Shown here in pieces: positions 51,478-63,418 of a stretch of DNA of 64,000 nucleotides (within the stretch, counting starts at the first letter, position 1; every line of letters starts with the position of its first letter). Source of the stretch: Candidatus Polarisedimenticolia bacterium. Lineage in GTDB: Bacteria > Acidobacteriota > Polarisedimenticolia > Gp22-AA2. Location: assembly GCA_036001465.1 (NCBI GenBank), contig DASYUH010000096.1:1-64000 (forward strand), read 5' to 3'. The notes beneath the pieces are model-generated. The model was given only the letters and a program-made list of their open reading frames with translations. It was not told the origin of the DNA and ran no database searches. The position numbers and the translations under genes are program-made.

Positions 51478-52656
51478 CTACGCGGGAAACGGCTCGGCGA
51501 CGGCGACGGTCGTCCGCGCCCCGCGTGCCTCGAGGTCGCGGAAGAATGCTGCGGCATCGACGGCCTGCTCGGGAGCGAGGACGCCGGCCTGCTTGATCTG
51601 GCCCCGCGCCAGCCAGCGGGCGACGATGGCGGGCGGCGAGGCGACCAGCACGGTCCCGCCCGAGACGCCCCATTCCTTGTGCGGCCAGCAGGTGGTCTCG
51701 ACTTTCCCGACGAGAGGCTTCCCGCCGCGCGTGCCGCGCACCTCGGTGACGATGTCCTTGAAGCCGAGGCTCCCCTTGCGCTCCACCTGGGGGGCGCGCT
51801 TCAGGACTTCGACGAGGACGTCGCGCGGCTTCACACGGGCGCCGCGCACCTCGACCGGCTCGGTGGAGGCCAGGCCGATCTGGGCCAGGAACTGAAGCTG
51901 GCGCAGCGCCTTCTCCGAGTAACCGAAGAAGGAGATCTTGAAGAAGCACTCCTTGATCCCCCTGGCGCCGTAGGTCAGTGGCAGGGTGGCCACCTCGGAG
52001 TGCAGGGACAGGTGCACCTTGGAGACGCCGATCGGGTCCTGGAAGCGGTACAGCTCCTCCTCCCCCAGCGTCGCGGTCTCCTGGAACCGGCCGTCGCGGA
52101 AGACCATCGGGGGCTGGGTGATCTCGTCGAAGATGGTCTGGATCGAATAGGCCCAGGCGAGGGAGTCCCCCATGTCCGGCGTCGCCCCGTTGTAGATCCG
52201 GATCGACTCGACGGTGTCGAGCGTGTCGGCGACGGCCCGAGCCTGCACGTTGGCGATGCCGGGGCACGATCCCAGCCCGAGCACCGCGAGGAGCCCGGCC
52301 TTCCTGAACTCGTCGTGCAGCTCGAGCTGCTTGCGGGTGGTGTGAAACAGGCCGCCGAGATCGAGATAGTGGGTCCTCGCCTCGAGGCAGGCCTGCATGA
52401 CCGGGATGTTGAAGTAGTACTGCACCGAGTTGATGACGGCGCCGGCACCGCGGACCAGGTTGACCAGGGCGGCGTGATCGGTCACGTCCGCCTGCACCGC
52501 GACGGCGCCGGGCCGCCCCAGGGAGGCGGCCAGCTTCCTGGCCCCGTCGAGATCGAGATCGGCGATGACGATCTCCTTGACCTCGCGGTCGCCGGCCAGG
52601 TCCCGGGCGATGACCCGCCCGATGATCCCCGCCCCTCCCAGCACCACGATGCGCAC
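51478..52656 (-). CDS. Saccharopine dehydrogenase-like oxidoreductase
   Basis: A 392-residue NAD(P)-binding protein of the saccharopine dehydrogenase/Lys9-like family. The Rossmann motif VVLGGAGIIGRVIARDLA is at the N-terminus; VINSVQYYFNIPVMQACLEA and YLDLGGLFHTTRKQLELHDE follow in the usual order, as does the GLGSCPGIANV loop. The exact reaction cannot be assigned: members act in lysine, carboxynorspermidine or other amino-acid metabolism. Start is GTG at 52656 behind GGGAGGCCGGGA. A promoter is visible at 52684-52713. It converges with the alpha/beta hydrolase gene and is separated by only 10 bases. Confidence 0.85.
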   Translation of the reverse strand: MRIVVLGGAGIIGRVIARDLAGDREVKEIVIADLDLDGARKLAASLGRPGAVAVQADVTDHAALVNLVRGAGAVINSVQYYFNIPVMQACLEARTHYLDLGGLFHTTRKQLELHDEFRKAGLLAVLGLGSCPGIANVQARAVADTLDTVESIRIYNGATPDMGDSLAWAYSIQTIFDEITQPPMVFRDGRFQETATLGEEELYRFQDPIGVSKVHLSLHSEVATLPLTYGARGIKECFFKISFFGYSEKALRQLQFLAQIGLASTEPVEVRGARVKPRDVLVEVLKRAPQVERKGSLGFKDIVTEVRGTRGGKPLVGKVETTCWPHKEWGVSGGTVLVASPPAIVARWLARGQIKQAGVLAPEQAVDAAAFFRDLEARGARTTVAVAEPFPA

Positions 52657-52683
52657 TCCCGGCCTCCCCTGCGGATGGCGCGC

Positions 52684-52713
52684 ATGCTAGCGTTTTCGGC
52701 GAAGCGGCGTCAA
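52684..52713 (-). promoter_or_regulatory. Promoter of the saccharopine-dehydrogenase-like gene
   Basis: On the minus strand TTGACG (52713-52708), an 18-bp spacer and TAGCAT (52689-52684), about 30 bases before the start codon. Confidence 0.5.
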
Positions 52714-52721
52714 TGATGGAC

Positions 52722-52743
52722 CGTGGGCCGCGCCGGGCCCACG
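52722..52743 (-). terminator. GC hairpin after the beta-oxidation operon
   Basis: CGTGGGCC (52722-52729) and GGCCCACG (52736-52743) lie about 30 bases downstream of the acyl-CoA dehydrogenase stop on the minus strand. There is no T-run, so it is only a possible terminator. Confidence 0.35.
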
Positions 52744-52776
52744 CGCGCGGGCGCCCGCACGCGGCGGGCCGGCGGG

Positions 52777-54507
52777 TCAGGAAATCAGGTCCTCGCCGTA
52801 CCCGCCCTGATCGCAGGCCAGGTCGCTGACGCGCACGAGGTTTTCATCCTGGTTGTGCGTCACCTGGTGCAGCCGCCGGCGGATGCGTCGCCAGGCGGCG
52901 TTGCCGAAGGTGCGGGTGAGCAGGAGGTCCCGCTTCGCCTTCGCGGCCCCCTCCTCCTTGATGCGGGTGTTGGCGCGGGACAGGCAGGCGATCAGGGCAT
53001 AGAGGTCGCCGGCCGCCTCGGCGAGGCGCTCCTGGACGAACTCCCGCTCGACGATCTGCTTGCCGTGATCGCGCAGCGCCTGCTCGGCGGTGGTGGACAG
53101 GGCCTCGGCGTAGTGCGCGGCCCGCACGGCGGTCTTCTTCAGGAGGGGGTCGATGTCGGGGAACTGCTCGTCGGTGATCGCCTGGCGGATCTTCTTCAGC
53201 GCGAAGTCGGACAGCACGCCGATCTGGGAGATCGGATCGCGCAGGGCCCGGCCGACCTTCTTCAGCTCGTCGCCCAGGTTCTGCACGCCGGCGAGCGCGA
53301 CGAACACGCGCAGGATCTCGTTCGTCCCCTCGAAGATCATGTTGATGCGGCAGTCGCGCAGGTAGCGCTCGTACGGGTACTCCTTGATGAACCCGTTGCC
53401 GCCGGCGATCTGCACTGCCTGGTTGACGACGCGCCAGGCGTTCTCGGACGAGAAGATCTTGCACAGGGCCGACTCGATCGAGTAGTCGACGCCGCCGCGC
53501 TCGGCGAGACCGGTGGTCAGGTAGACCATGCTCTCGGCCGCGTAGGTGTCGGTCATCATCCGGCCGATCTTGTCCCGGATCATCTCGAACTCGGCGATCG
53601 GGCGGCCGAACTGGCGGCGCCCCTTGGCGGCCTCGACGGCCCGGTCGATCATCTCCTTGGAGGCGCCGACCGCCCCGGCCGCGAGGGAGACGCGGCCGTC
53701 GTTCAGGATCTCCATCGCGTACTTGAAGCCGCGCCCCGCCTCCCCGAGCAGGTTGTCCTTCGGCACCGGCACGTTCTCGAGGTAGAGATCGGTCGTCGAC
53801 GACCCCTTGAGGCCGAGCTTGTCCTCCTCCTTGCCGGTCGAGACTCCGGGGAGATCGCGCGTCACGACGAACGCGCTGATCTTGTCCGCGCCGCCGATCG
53901 CGGTGCGGGCGAACACGGTGAACAGGCCGGCGTGACCGCCGTTGGTGATGAAGCGCTTGCCGCCGTTGAGGATCCACGCCTGGCGCTTCTCGTCCCACAC
54001 GGCGCGGGATTTCAGCGACCCGGCGTCCGACCCGGCTTCGGGCTCGGTCAGGGCGTAGGCGGCCAGGAGGTCTCCCTTCGCGACGGCCGGCAGCCAGCGC
54101 CGCTTCTGGTCGTCGCTGCCGTACAGGACGATCCCCTTGCTGCCGATCCCGAGGTGCGCGCCGACGATGGTCGCGGTGGCGGCGCAGTGGTGGCAGATCT
54201 CCTCCATCAGGCGGCAGTACGAGGTGATCGACAGGCCGGCGCCGCCGTACTCTTCGGGAACGGTCAGCCCGAAGATGCCGAGCTCCTTGAGCTCGCGCAC
54301 CTGCGCCTCGGGGAACACGGCGGCGCGATCGATGGCGCCGCCGTCCAGCCTTTCCCGCGCCCAGGATCGGAACGACTCGAGGACGAGGCCGAGGGTGTCG
54401 CGCGCGTCCTTGTCCTGCCGCGGGTACGGAAAGACCAGGTGAGCCGGCAGGGCGCCCCCGAACAGCGACTTCATGAAGCTGAGCGGGGCCTCTTCAGGCT
54501 TTCCCAT
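52777..54507 (-). CDS. Acyl-CoA dehydrogenase
   Basis: A 576-residue FAD enzyme that starts fatty-acid beta-oxidation by forming the 2,3-enoyl-CoA. It has the N-terminal helical domain, the flavin-contact LTEPEAGSDAGSL, the beta domain and the C-terminal segment with QIAGGNGFIKEYPYERYLRD, which holds the family's CoA/FAD interface. An extra helical C-terminal domain of about 150 residues makes it longer than short/medium-chain enzymes (about 380) and similar to very-long-chain or FadE-like types. Its start lies inside the upstream hydratase/dehydrogenase gene (14-base overlap), so the two are coupled. Confidence 0.93.
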   Translation of the reverse strand: MGKPEEAPLSFMKSLFGGALPAHLVFPYPRQDKDARDTLGLVLESFRSWARERLDGGAIDRAAVFPEAQVRELKELGIFGLTVPEEYGGAGLSITSYCRLMEEICHHCAATATIVGAHLGIGSKGIVLYGSDDQKRRWLPAVAKGDLLAAYALTEPEAGSDAGSLKSRAVWDEKRQAWILNGGKRFITNGGHAGLFTVFARTAIGGADKISAFVVTRDLPGVSTGKEEDKLGLKGSSTTDLYLENVPVPKDNLLGEAGRGFKYAMEILNDGRVSLAAGAVGASKEMIDRAVEAAKGRRQFGRPIAEFEMIRDKIGRMMTDTYAAESMVYLTTGLAERGGVDYSIESALCKIFSSENAWRVVNQAVQIAGGNGFIKEYPYERYLRDCRINMIFEGTNEILRVFVALAGVQNLGDELKKVGRALRDPISQIGVLSDFALKKIRQAITDEQFPDIDPLLKKTAVRAAHYAEALSTTAEQALRDHGKQIVEREFVQERLAEAAGDLYALIACLSRANTRIKEEGAAKAKRDLLLTRTFGNAAWRRIRRRLHQVTHNQDENLVRVSDLACDQGGYGEDLIS

Positions 54508-56782
54508 GGAACCCCCGGCCTTCGCGGGCCATCTCGAGGAGCAGGCGGGCCGCCAGGAATCGCGTGCCGTGACGCCCCGCCAGCGCCTCCAGTCCCTGCA
54601 CCACGGCCGTCAGACCGAGCGCGTCGGCGTGACGCAGGAGCCCGCCGCGGAACGGCGGGAAGCCGGTCCCGAGGACCATCGCCAGGTCGACGTGGGAGGG
54701 ATTGGCGACGATCCCGGCTTCGAGGCAGCGCGCCGCCTCGTTGATCATCGGCAGGACGAGGCGGGTCTCGGTCGGCCCCGGGTCCTCGTGGTGGCGCGGC
54801 CTGGCGGAGATGAGCGCATAGACCGCCTCGTTCACGGCGCGCGGCGGCCCCTCGACGCGGCGCGCCCGCTTGCGGCCCGCGGGGGCGCTTCGGCCGGCGG
54901 GGCCGCCGCCCGCCGCGGTAGCGCCTCCATCGGAATCATCCGCGTGGTCCGGATAGGTGTAGAAGCCGCGCCCCGACTTGCGGCCGAGCCATCCCTTGTC
55001 TTTCAGGATCTGCAGCGCCGTCGATCGCGGAGCCCGGTCCCGGAACGCTTCGGAGAGCACCCCCGCGACGTGGCAGGCGACGTCGATGCCGATCTGGTCG
55101 AGCAGCGCCAGCGGTCCCATCGGCATTCCGAAGTCGAGAAGGGTGCGGTCGATCTCGTCGATCATCGCCCCCTCCTCGATCATGAGCAGGGCCTCCCCCA
55201 GGTAGGTCATCAGGATGCGGTTCACCAGGAACCCGGGGGCGTCCCCCACGACGATCGGGGTCTTGCCGATGCGCTTGGCGAGAGCGACCGCCGTGGCCAC
55301 GGTCTCGGGGGACGTCCGCGGACCGCGGATCACCTCCACCAGCGGCATCTTGTGGACGGGATTGAAGAAGTGCAGCCCGACGACGTTCTCGGGGCGGCGG
55401 GCGGGCGAGGCGATGGCGTCGATCGGCAGGGAGGACGTGTTGGTGGCCATCACGAACCCGTCCGGCATGACGGTCTCGACCTCGCGCAACACCAGGTGCT
55501 TGATGGCGATCGACTCGACGACCGCCTCGATCGCCACGTCGCAGCGCCGCATCCCGGTGTACTCGAGCGTGGGCTGGATGAGCGCCAGCTTCTGATCGCT
55601 CTCGCGCCTCGTCAGCCGGCCCTTCCTGGTCTCGGCGCGGAACAGGTCGTGCGCCGCGCTCATGCCGCGCGCCAGCGCCTGCGGATCGATGTCCTTCAGG
55701 CGCACCGGGATGCCGCTCCGGGCGAGGGTCTGGGCGATGCCTCCACCCATGACGCCGGCGCCGATCACGGCGGCGGCCCGCACCTCCCTGGGTCGCACGG
55801 CGGGATCGTCGACGCCGGGATCGCGCTTGGCGGCCCGCTGCATCTGGAAGATCGCCACCAGGTTCTTGCTGGTGCGGCCCGCGGCGAGGGGGCCGAGCAG
55901 CTCCGCTTCGCGCCGCAGCCCTTCGTCCATGCCGTGGCGCAGCCCGTGGACGACCGCCTCGAGGGCGCGATAGGGGGCGGGGTAGTGCGCCTCGTTGACG
56001 CGGCGGCGCAGTCCGGCCCGGGCGACCTGGGCCGTCAGGGCGACCCGGGCCAGGCGGACCGGGTTCAGCCGCGCCAGCGCGGAATCGCCGGCGTGCGGCC
56101 GCGGGTGGCGCCGGCCCTCGGCGGCGTCGACGACCAGCCGCTCGGCCGCTTCCAGGAGGGTCTCGGCGGGGGCGATCTGATCGACCAGGCCCAGCCTCTG
56201 CGCCTTGCGCGCGTCCACGGAGCGGCCGGTCAGGATCAGTTCGAGCGCGGGGCCGATGCCGATCAGGCGCGGCAGGCGCTGCGTCCCGCCCCAGCCCGGG
56301 ATGATGCCGAGGCGCACCTCGGGGAGGCCGATCTCGACGCGCGGATCGTCGGCGGCGATCCGGAAATGGCAGGCCAGCGCCAGCTCGGTGCCGCCCCCCA
56401 GGCAGGTGCCATTGAGGGCGGCCGCCACCGGGAACGGCAGGGCCTCGATCGCGTCGAACAGGCGGTGCCCCTTGCGCGAGGCGTTCTCGGCGTCCTGGAT
56501 CGACCCCAGAGATCCGATCTCGTTGACGTCCGCGCCGGCGATGAAGGAGGCCGGCTTGGCGCTCATCACGACCATCCCGCGCACGTCCTTGTCGTGCGCC
56601 AGCTGGTCGACCAGGATCTCCAGGACGGCGACGACCGGGGAGGAGAGAAGGTTGACCTTGTCGTGCGGCCGGTCGAAGACCAGGAAGGCGAGCCCGTCCC
56701 GGCGCGTCTCCAGGACGACCCCCGGTCCTTCCATCGACAGGGTCTTGTCGCCGATCTCGGCCGCCGCACGCTTGGGATCCAT
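54494..56782 (-). CDS. fadJ: Bifunctional enoyl-CoA hydratase / 3-hydroxyacyl-CoA dehydrogenase
   Basis: A 762-residue FadB/FadJ-type protein. The N-terminal hydratase half (about 20-210) has the oxyanion-hole segments SAKPASFIAGADVNE and ALNGTCLGGGTELALACHFR with the catalytic Glu pair (EIGLPEVRLGIIPGWGGTQR). The dehydrogenase half starts with AAVIGAGVMGGGIAQTLARS and contains FNPVHKMPLVEVIRG and the C-terminal domain. It carries out steps two and three of beta-oxidation. Whether it is FadB- or FadJ-type is uncertain; the symbol is tentative. The ATG at 56782 is preceded by GGGGAGGGGG; an upstream in-frame start is rejected. Gene order is thiolase, this gene, acyl-CoA dehydrogenase. Confidence 0.92.
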   Translation of the reverse strand: MDPKRAAAEIGDKTLSMEGPGVVLETRRDGLAFLVFDRPHDKVNLLSSPVVAVLEILVDQLAHDKDVRGMVVMSAKPASFIAGADVNEIGSLGSIQDAENASRKGHRLFDAIEALPFPVAAALNGTCLGGGTELALACHFRIAADDPRVEIGLPEVRLGIIPGWGGTQRLPRLIGIGPALELILTGRSVDARKAQRLGLVDQIAPAETLLEAAERLVVDAAEGRRHPRPHAGDSALARLNPVRLARVALTAQVARAGLRRRVNEAHYPAPYRALEAVVHGLRHGMDEGLRREAELLGPLAAGRTSKNLVAIFQMQRAAKRDPGVDDPAVRPREVRAAAVIGAGVMGGGIAQTLARSGIPVRLKDIDPQALARGMSAAHDLFRAETRKGRLTRRESDQKLALIQPTLEYTGMRRCDVAIEAVVESIAIKHLVLREVETVMPDGFVMATNTSSLPIDAIASPARRPENVVGLHFFNPVHKMPLVEVIRGPRTSPETVATAVALAKRIGKTPIVVGDAPGFLVNRILMTYLGEALLMIEEGAMIDEIDRTLLDFGMPMGPLALLDQIGIDVACHVAGVLSEAFRDRAPRSTALQILKDKGWLGRKSGRGFYTYPDHADDSDGGATAAGGGPAGRSAPAGRKRARRVEGPPRAVNEAVYALISARPRHHEDPGPTETRLVLPMINEAARCLEAGIVANPSHVDLAMVLGTGFPPFRGGLLRHADALGLTAVVQGLEALAGRHGTRFLAARLLLEMAREGRGFHGKA

Positions 56783-56824
56783 GCTCCCCCTCCCCTGGGT
56801 CCGACGCCGGACCGAGGCCACCCC

Positions 56825-58107
<1,283 letters not shown>

Positions 58108-58111
<4 letters not shown>

Positions 58112-59583
58112 TCCTGGACCTGGTCTCTCGAGATCCCGTACTGCTCGAGCTTCTTGTAGAGGTTGCTCCGGGGCGTGTCGATCGCGCGGGCTGTCTTGGA
58201 GATGTTCCAGCGGTTCTCCTTGAGCTTCCTCATGATGAAGACCCTCTCCGCCTCGTCCTTGTACTCCTGCAGGGCCCTGAAGGAGGACGGATCCGGAGGC
58301 TCGAGCGATCCCGAGGCGCGCGCCGCGCCCGCCGCGGCCTGGCCCTGCCCGGCGGCGGCCGGATCGGCCGTGGCCGACTCGGAGGCGGCCGGGACGGTCG
58401 CGACCGGGACCGGCAGGGCCTGCTCGAGGCCCAGGGCGTCGACGTCGTCCGCCTCGATGGAATCGTGCTCCACCATGATCAGGAGCCGCTCGACGGCGTT
58501 TCTGAGCTCGCGGATGTTGCCGCGCCACGGGCGCGCAGCCAGCCGCTCGAGGGCCCCGGGGCTGAACTTCTTGGGGCGGTAGCTGCTGTCGGCCGCCAGG
58601 ATGCCGACGAAATGGTCGACCAGCGCCGGAACATCTTCGCGCCTGTCGCGCAGAGGGGGACAGGTGATCTGCACCACGTTCAGCCGGAAGAACAGATCTT
58701 CTCGGAAGGCCCCGGCCCGGATGCGCTCGCGCAGATCCTTGTTGGTGGCGGCGATGACGCGCGTGTCGACCCGGATCATCTTGGCCATGCCCACCGGCTC
58801 GACGTCTCCTCCCTCCAGCACGCGCAGCACCTTGGCCTGGGTGCGCGGGCTCATGTCGCCGATCTCGTCGAGAAAGATGGTGCCGCCGTCCGCCTGGACG
58901 AACTTGCCGATCTGCCGGGAGGTGGCGCCGGTGAACGCCCCCTTCTCGTGGCCGAACAGCTCCGATTCGATCAGGTCCTCGGGGATGGCCGCGCAGTTCA
59001 CCTTGACGAACGACTTCCCCGATCGCGGGCTCAGGCGATGGATCTCCCAGGCCACGAGCTCCTTCCCCGTGCCGCTTTCCCCGGTCACGAGGACGGTGGC
59101 GTGCGCCGGCGCCGCCCGGGTGATCGCCTCGCGCACCGTCCCGAGCGCCCGGGACTCCCCCACGAGGCGCAGGCTGGCCTCGACCTGGTGGCGCAGGCGC
59201 AGGTTCTCCTCGCGCAGGCGGCGGCGCTCGATCGCGTGCCGGAGCGCGGTGACGACCCGCTCTCCCTCGAGAGGCTTCTCGAGGAAATCGTAGGCGCCGT
59301 TCTGGATCGCCTCCACGGCGGTCGGGATGTCGCCGTGCCCGGAGATCATCAGGATCGGCGTCTGGGCATCCTTGGCGCGGATGGCCGCCAGCGCCTCGAG
59401 CCCGTCCATGCCCGGCATCTTGATGTCGAGAAGCACCGCGTCGGGCATCTCCCGGCGGAGGGTATCGATCCCCTCCGGCCCGGAGGGGGCCTCGACGAAG
59501 TCGAAGCCCTCGTATTCGAGGACCATCCGCAGCGACTTGCGGATTTCTCCCTCGTCGTCGATGACCAGGATCTTTTCCTTCAT
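58108..59583 (-). CDS. Sigma-54 response regulator coupled to the beta-oxidation genes
   Basis: A 491-residue NtrC-family activator: receiver (residues 1-120; VIDDEGEIRKS, phospho-acceptor Asp in DAVLLDIKMPG), AAA+ domain with GESGTGKE and GAFTGATSRQ, a Pro/Ala-rich linker near 390-435, and a Fis-type helix-turn-helix (NISKTARAIDTPRSNLYKKL). It is complete. Its stop codon overlaps the thiolase start (GTGA), so regulator and enzymes come from one transcript. No histidine kinase gene is adjacent. The likely role is control of fatty-acid breakdown, by inference from position. The start is ATG 59583; no strong promoter is visible just upstream. Confidence 0.92.
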
Positions 59584-59652
59584 GGCGTCAGGTCCATGCG
59601 GCGCATCGATGGGATGGAGATGATATCAGGCCGGGGCGGCAAAAGCCGCCCA

Positions 59653-59683
59653 TAAAAAACGGGGCCCGTCATCCGGGCCCCGT
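59653..59683 (-). terminator. Terminator of the DegP-type gene
   Basis: ACGGGGCCCG (59659-59668) and CGGGCCCCGT (59674-59683) form a 10-bp stem with a 5-base loop; on the minus strand it is followed by TTTTTATG. A second hairpin GGGCGGC/GCCGCCC with a TTTT loop lies directly beyond (about 59633-59652). Confidence 0.8.
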
Positions 59684-59745
59684 GCGCTTCGACCGCGACG
59701 TCCGGCGCGGACGGCGGCGCGCCCGCCGTCCCGCGTTGCATCCGG

Positions 59746-61335
59746 CTACTTGTCCTCTTCTTCGTGGGCACGCAGCCGCACGGTGACGTAGCGCGAGATC
59801 GGATCGGTGCCGGTGCGCCCCGAGGGACTGATGACGTACAGAACGACCAGGCCGCCGTCCTTGACCTTGGCCAGCTCGCGACGGTACTCGGCGACCGCCT
59901 TCACCGGGACCCGGTTCACCTCGGTGATCACGTCCCCTTCCCCGAGCCCCTTCTCGTACGCCTCCGAGACGCGCGAAACGCGGGTGACCAGGACGCCCCG
60001 GGTGTCATCCGGCAGCTCGAGCTTGTCCAGGACGTCCGGGGTCAGGTCGTCCACCGAGATGCCGAGCTTGCGCTCGTTCGGCTCCTCGGGACGGCTGCCG
60101 CGCTCCGGCGTCTCGGCGGCCTCCTTGCCGATGTGCTCGCTCCGGTCGGCCAGCTTGGCGGCCAGCGTCGTCTCCTTGCCGTTGCGCAGCACGGTCAGCT
60201 TGACGGTCGAGCCCGGCTCCTTGGCGGAGACCAGCCGCACGACCTCGTTGGTGCTCTCGACCGAGCGGCCGTCCACCGCCACGATGACGTCCCCCCTCTT
60301 GAGCCCGGCATCTTCGGCGGGAAGCCCGGGGCGCACCGAGTTGACCAGGGCGCCCTTGTCGGTCGACAGGCCGAAGGCCTCCTGCAGGTCGGGGGTGATC
60401 TCGGCCAGCTCGATGCCCAGGTAGCCGCGGGACACCTTCCCCTTGGTCTTCAGCTGCTCCATGATCCCTTTCGCCACGTTCACCGGCACCGCGAAGCCGA
60501 TCCCCTGGCCGACGCTGCTGATGGCGGTGTTCACGCCGACGACCTCTCCCGCCACGTTGACCAGCGGGCCCCCGGAGTTGCCGAAATTGATGGCGGCGTC
60601 CGTCTGGATGAAGTTGTCGAGGGAGAAGTCGCGGGACAGGTCACGCAGCACGCGCCCTTTGGCGCTGATGACGCCGACGGTCACGGTGTGGTCGTAGTTG
60701 AGCGGATTGCCCACGGCCATGACCCAGTCGCCGACGCGCACCGGCTCGGAGTCGCCGAGCGCCAGGTAGGGCAGCCTCTTGTCTCCCTTGATCTTGATGA
60801 GGGCCAGGTCGGTGGAGGGATCGGTCCCGATCACGTCGGCGAGGTAGTCGTGCCGGTCGCCGCTCAGATTGACCTTGATCTTGCTCGCGTCCTCCACCAC
60901 GTGGTAGTTGGTCAGGATGTAGCCGTCGTCGCTGATCAGGAAGCCGGATCCGCCGCTGATCTCGAAGCGGGGCTCCTCCTCCGGGGCGAACCGGCGTCGC
61001 TGCTCGGGCCCGAAGAAGAACTCGAACGGATCGCCGTGGAACGGCTGTCGCCCGCGCCCCTTGTCCTTCGGTTTCACGGTCTCGGTGGAGGTGATGCTGA
61101 CGACCGCCGGGTTGACCTTCTCGGCGATGTCGGCGAACGAACCCGGCCCGCCCGCTATCCCCTGGCCCGCCGCCATCTGCGCCCTCGCCGCGGCGTGGAG
61201 CGGACGATCCTCCGCCCTCTCGCCCGCCTGCCCGGAGCGCGTCAGGTGCAGCCCTCCCGCCAGGACCATTCCGAAAACAATCGAGGCCACGATCAGTGCA
61301 AGCGTGACCGGTTGCCCGCTTTTCTTCATCGACAT
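59746..61335 (-). CDS. DegP/HtrA-type periplasmic serine protease
   Basis: A 529-residue Do-like protease. An N-terminal signal/anchor (TLALIVASIVFGMVLAGG) is followed by a trypsin-like domain with the catalytic triad His145 (LTNYHVVEDA), Asp176 (DPSTDLALIKI) and Ser254 (NFGNSGGPLVN). Two PDZ domains follow (about residues 295-385 and 420-515). It degrades or refolds damaged envelope proteins. The Q-loop between strands 1 and 2 carries an unusual Phe-rich insert (GDPFEFFFGPEQRRRF), which is common in many DegP proteins. AAGGAGCGAGG precedes the ATG. It is a monocistronic unit with promoter (61357-61385) and terminator. Confidence 0.93.
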   Translation of the reverse strand: MSMKKSGQPVTLALIVASIVFGMVLAGGLHLTRSGQAGERAEDRPLHAAARAQMAAGQGIAGGPGSFADIAEKVNPAVVSITSTETVKPKDKGRGRQPFHGDPFEFFFGPEQRRRFAPEEEPRFEISGGSGFLISDDGYILTNYHVVEDASKIKVNLSGDRHDYLADVIGTDPSTDLALIKIKGDKRLPYLALGDSEPVRVGDWVMAVGNPLNYDHTVTVGVISAKGRVLRDLSRDFSLDNFIQTDAAINFGNSGGPLVNVAGEVVGVNTAISSVGQGIGFAVPVNVAKGIMEQLKTKGKVSRGYLGIELAEITPDLQEAFGLSTDKGALVNSVRPGLPAEDAGLKRGDVIVAVDGRSVESTNEVVRLVSAKEPGSTVKLTVLRNGKETTLAAKLADRSEHIGKEAAETPERGSRPEEPNERKLGISVDDLTPDVLDKLELPDDTRGVLVTRVSRVSEAYEKGLGEGDVITEVNRVPVKAVAEYRRELAKVKDGGLVVLYVISPSGRTGTDPISRYVTVRLRAHEEEDK

Positions 61336-61356
61336 CCTCGCTCCTTGAGAAAATTC

Positions 61357-61385
61357 AGTATAGGGCCGCCCCGACCCTCCGTCAA
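61357..61385 (-). promoter_or_regulatory. Promoter of the DegP-type gene
   Basis: On the minus strand TTGACG (61385-61380), a 17-bp spacer and TATACT (61362-61357), about 20 bases before the start codon. The -35 box overlaps the stop codon region of the receiver gene. Confidence 0.7.
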
Positions 61386-61789
61386 GGACATGGCGGCCTC
61401 TCTGCGAGAGCCGCGCGCACGCACGCCAGCAGGTGCGCGGTATCGACCGGCTTCTCGATGACCTCGATCACCCCCAGCCGCGCCGCGCGCTCCCGGATCG
61501 CCTCGCTCAGGTACGCGCTGATCAGGATCACCGCCGGGTACCCGGGGGCTGCCGTCTGCATGTCGCCCGCGCCCCGGCGCCTCAGGCAGGCCAGCAGGTC
61601 GAGCCCCGTGGTCTTCGGCATGCGCTGATCGAGGATCATCACGTCCACCCCGCGCAGGCTTTCCGGATCGGACAGGACCGTGTCGGAATCGTCGACCAGC
61701 ATGACCTGACAACCGAGCCTTCGGAGAAGATGCCCGTACGACCTGAGAACGGCCGGATCATCGTCGACGACCAGGATCACCCTGCGCAC
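61382..61789 (-). CDS. Stand-alone response-regulator receiver protein
   Basis: A 135-residue single receiver domain. The acidic pocket VVDDDPAVLRSYG, the phospho-acceptor Asp in VDVMILDQRMPKTTGLDLLA, the Ser/Thr position (VILISAY) and the conserved Lys in VIEVIEKPVD are all present. There is no output domain. It may relay phosphate or act by protein contact. The GTG at 61789 is the best guess; a longer ORF with ATG at 61873 is possible but its extra residues are not domain-like. It lies between the sigma-54 regulator (upstream) and the DegP-type gene, with no kinase beside it. Confidence 0.8.
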   Translation of the reverse strand: MRRVILVVDDDPAVLRSYGHLLRRLGCQVMLVDDSDTVLSDPESLRGVDVMILDQRMPKTTGLDLLACLRRRGAGDMQTAAPGYPAVILISAYLSEAIRERAARLGVIEVIEKPVDTAHLLACVRAALAERPPCP

Positions 61790-62000
61790 GGATACTGAGA
61801 AGAGCAAGGCATGTGCCAGGCGGGGGACCCCTGCGGAATGTCGAGGCGGTTCGGCGAACTGCCTTCGTGTCATCGACTTCCAAGGCCTGATTCGGGCGGG
61901 ATCCTGGCCTTCGCCACCCGCCGGCGGCAGTCTCGCCGCGCCGTGGCAGACGGGACGCGGGGAGAAGCGCGCCAATTTGGCGCCGGCCTGGGAGCGTGTC

Positions 62001-63416
<1,416 letters not shown>

Positions 63417-63418
63417 CT

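Noticed and set aside
59633-59652. Possible -24/-12 sigma-54 promoter (GG ... GC) before the regulator at 58108-59583
   Set aside because: The GG-GC spacing is one base short of the required distance and the sequence is better explained by the GGGCGGC/GCCGCCC hairpin.
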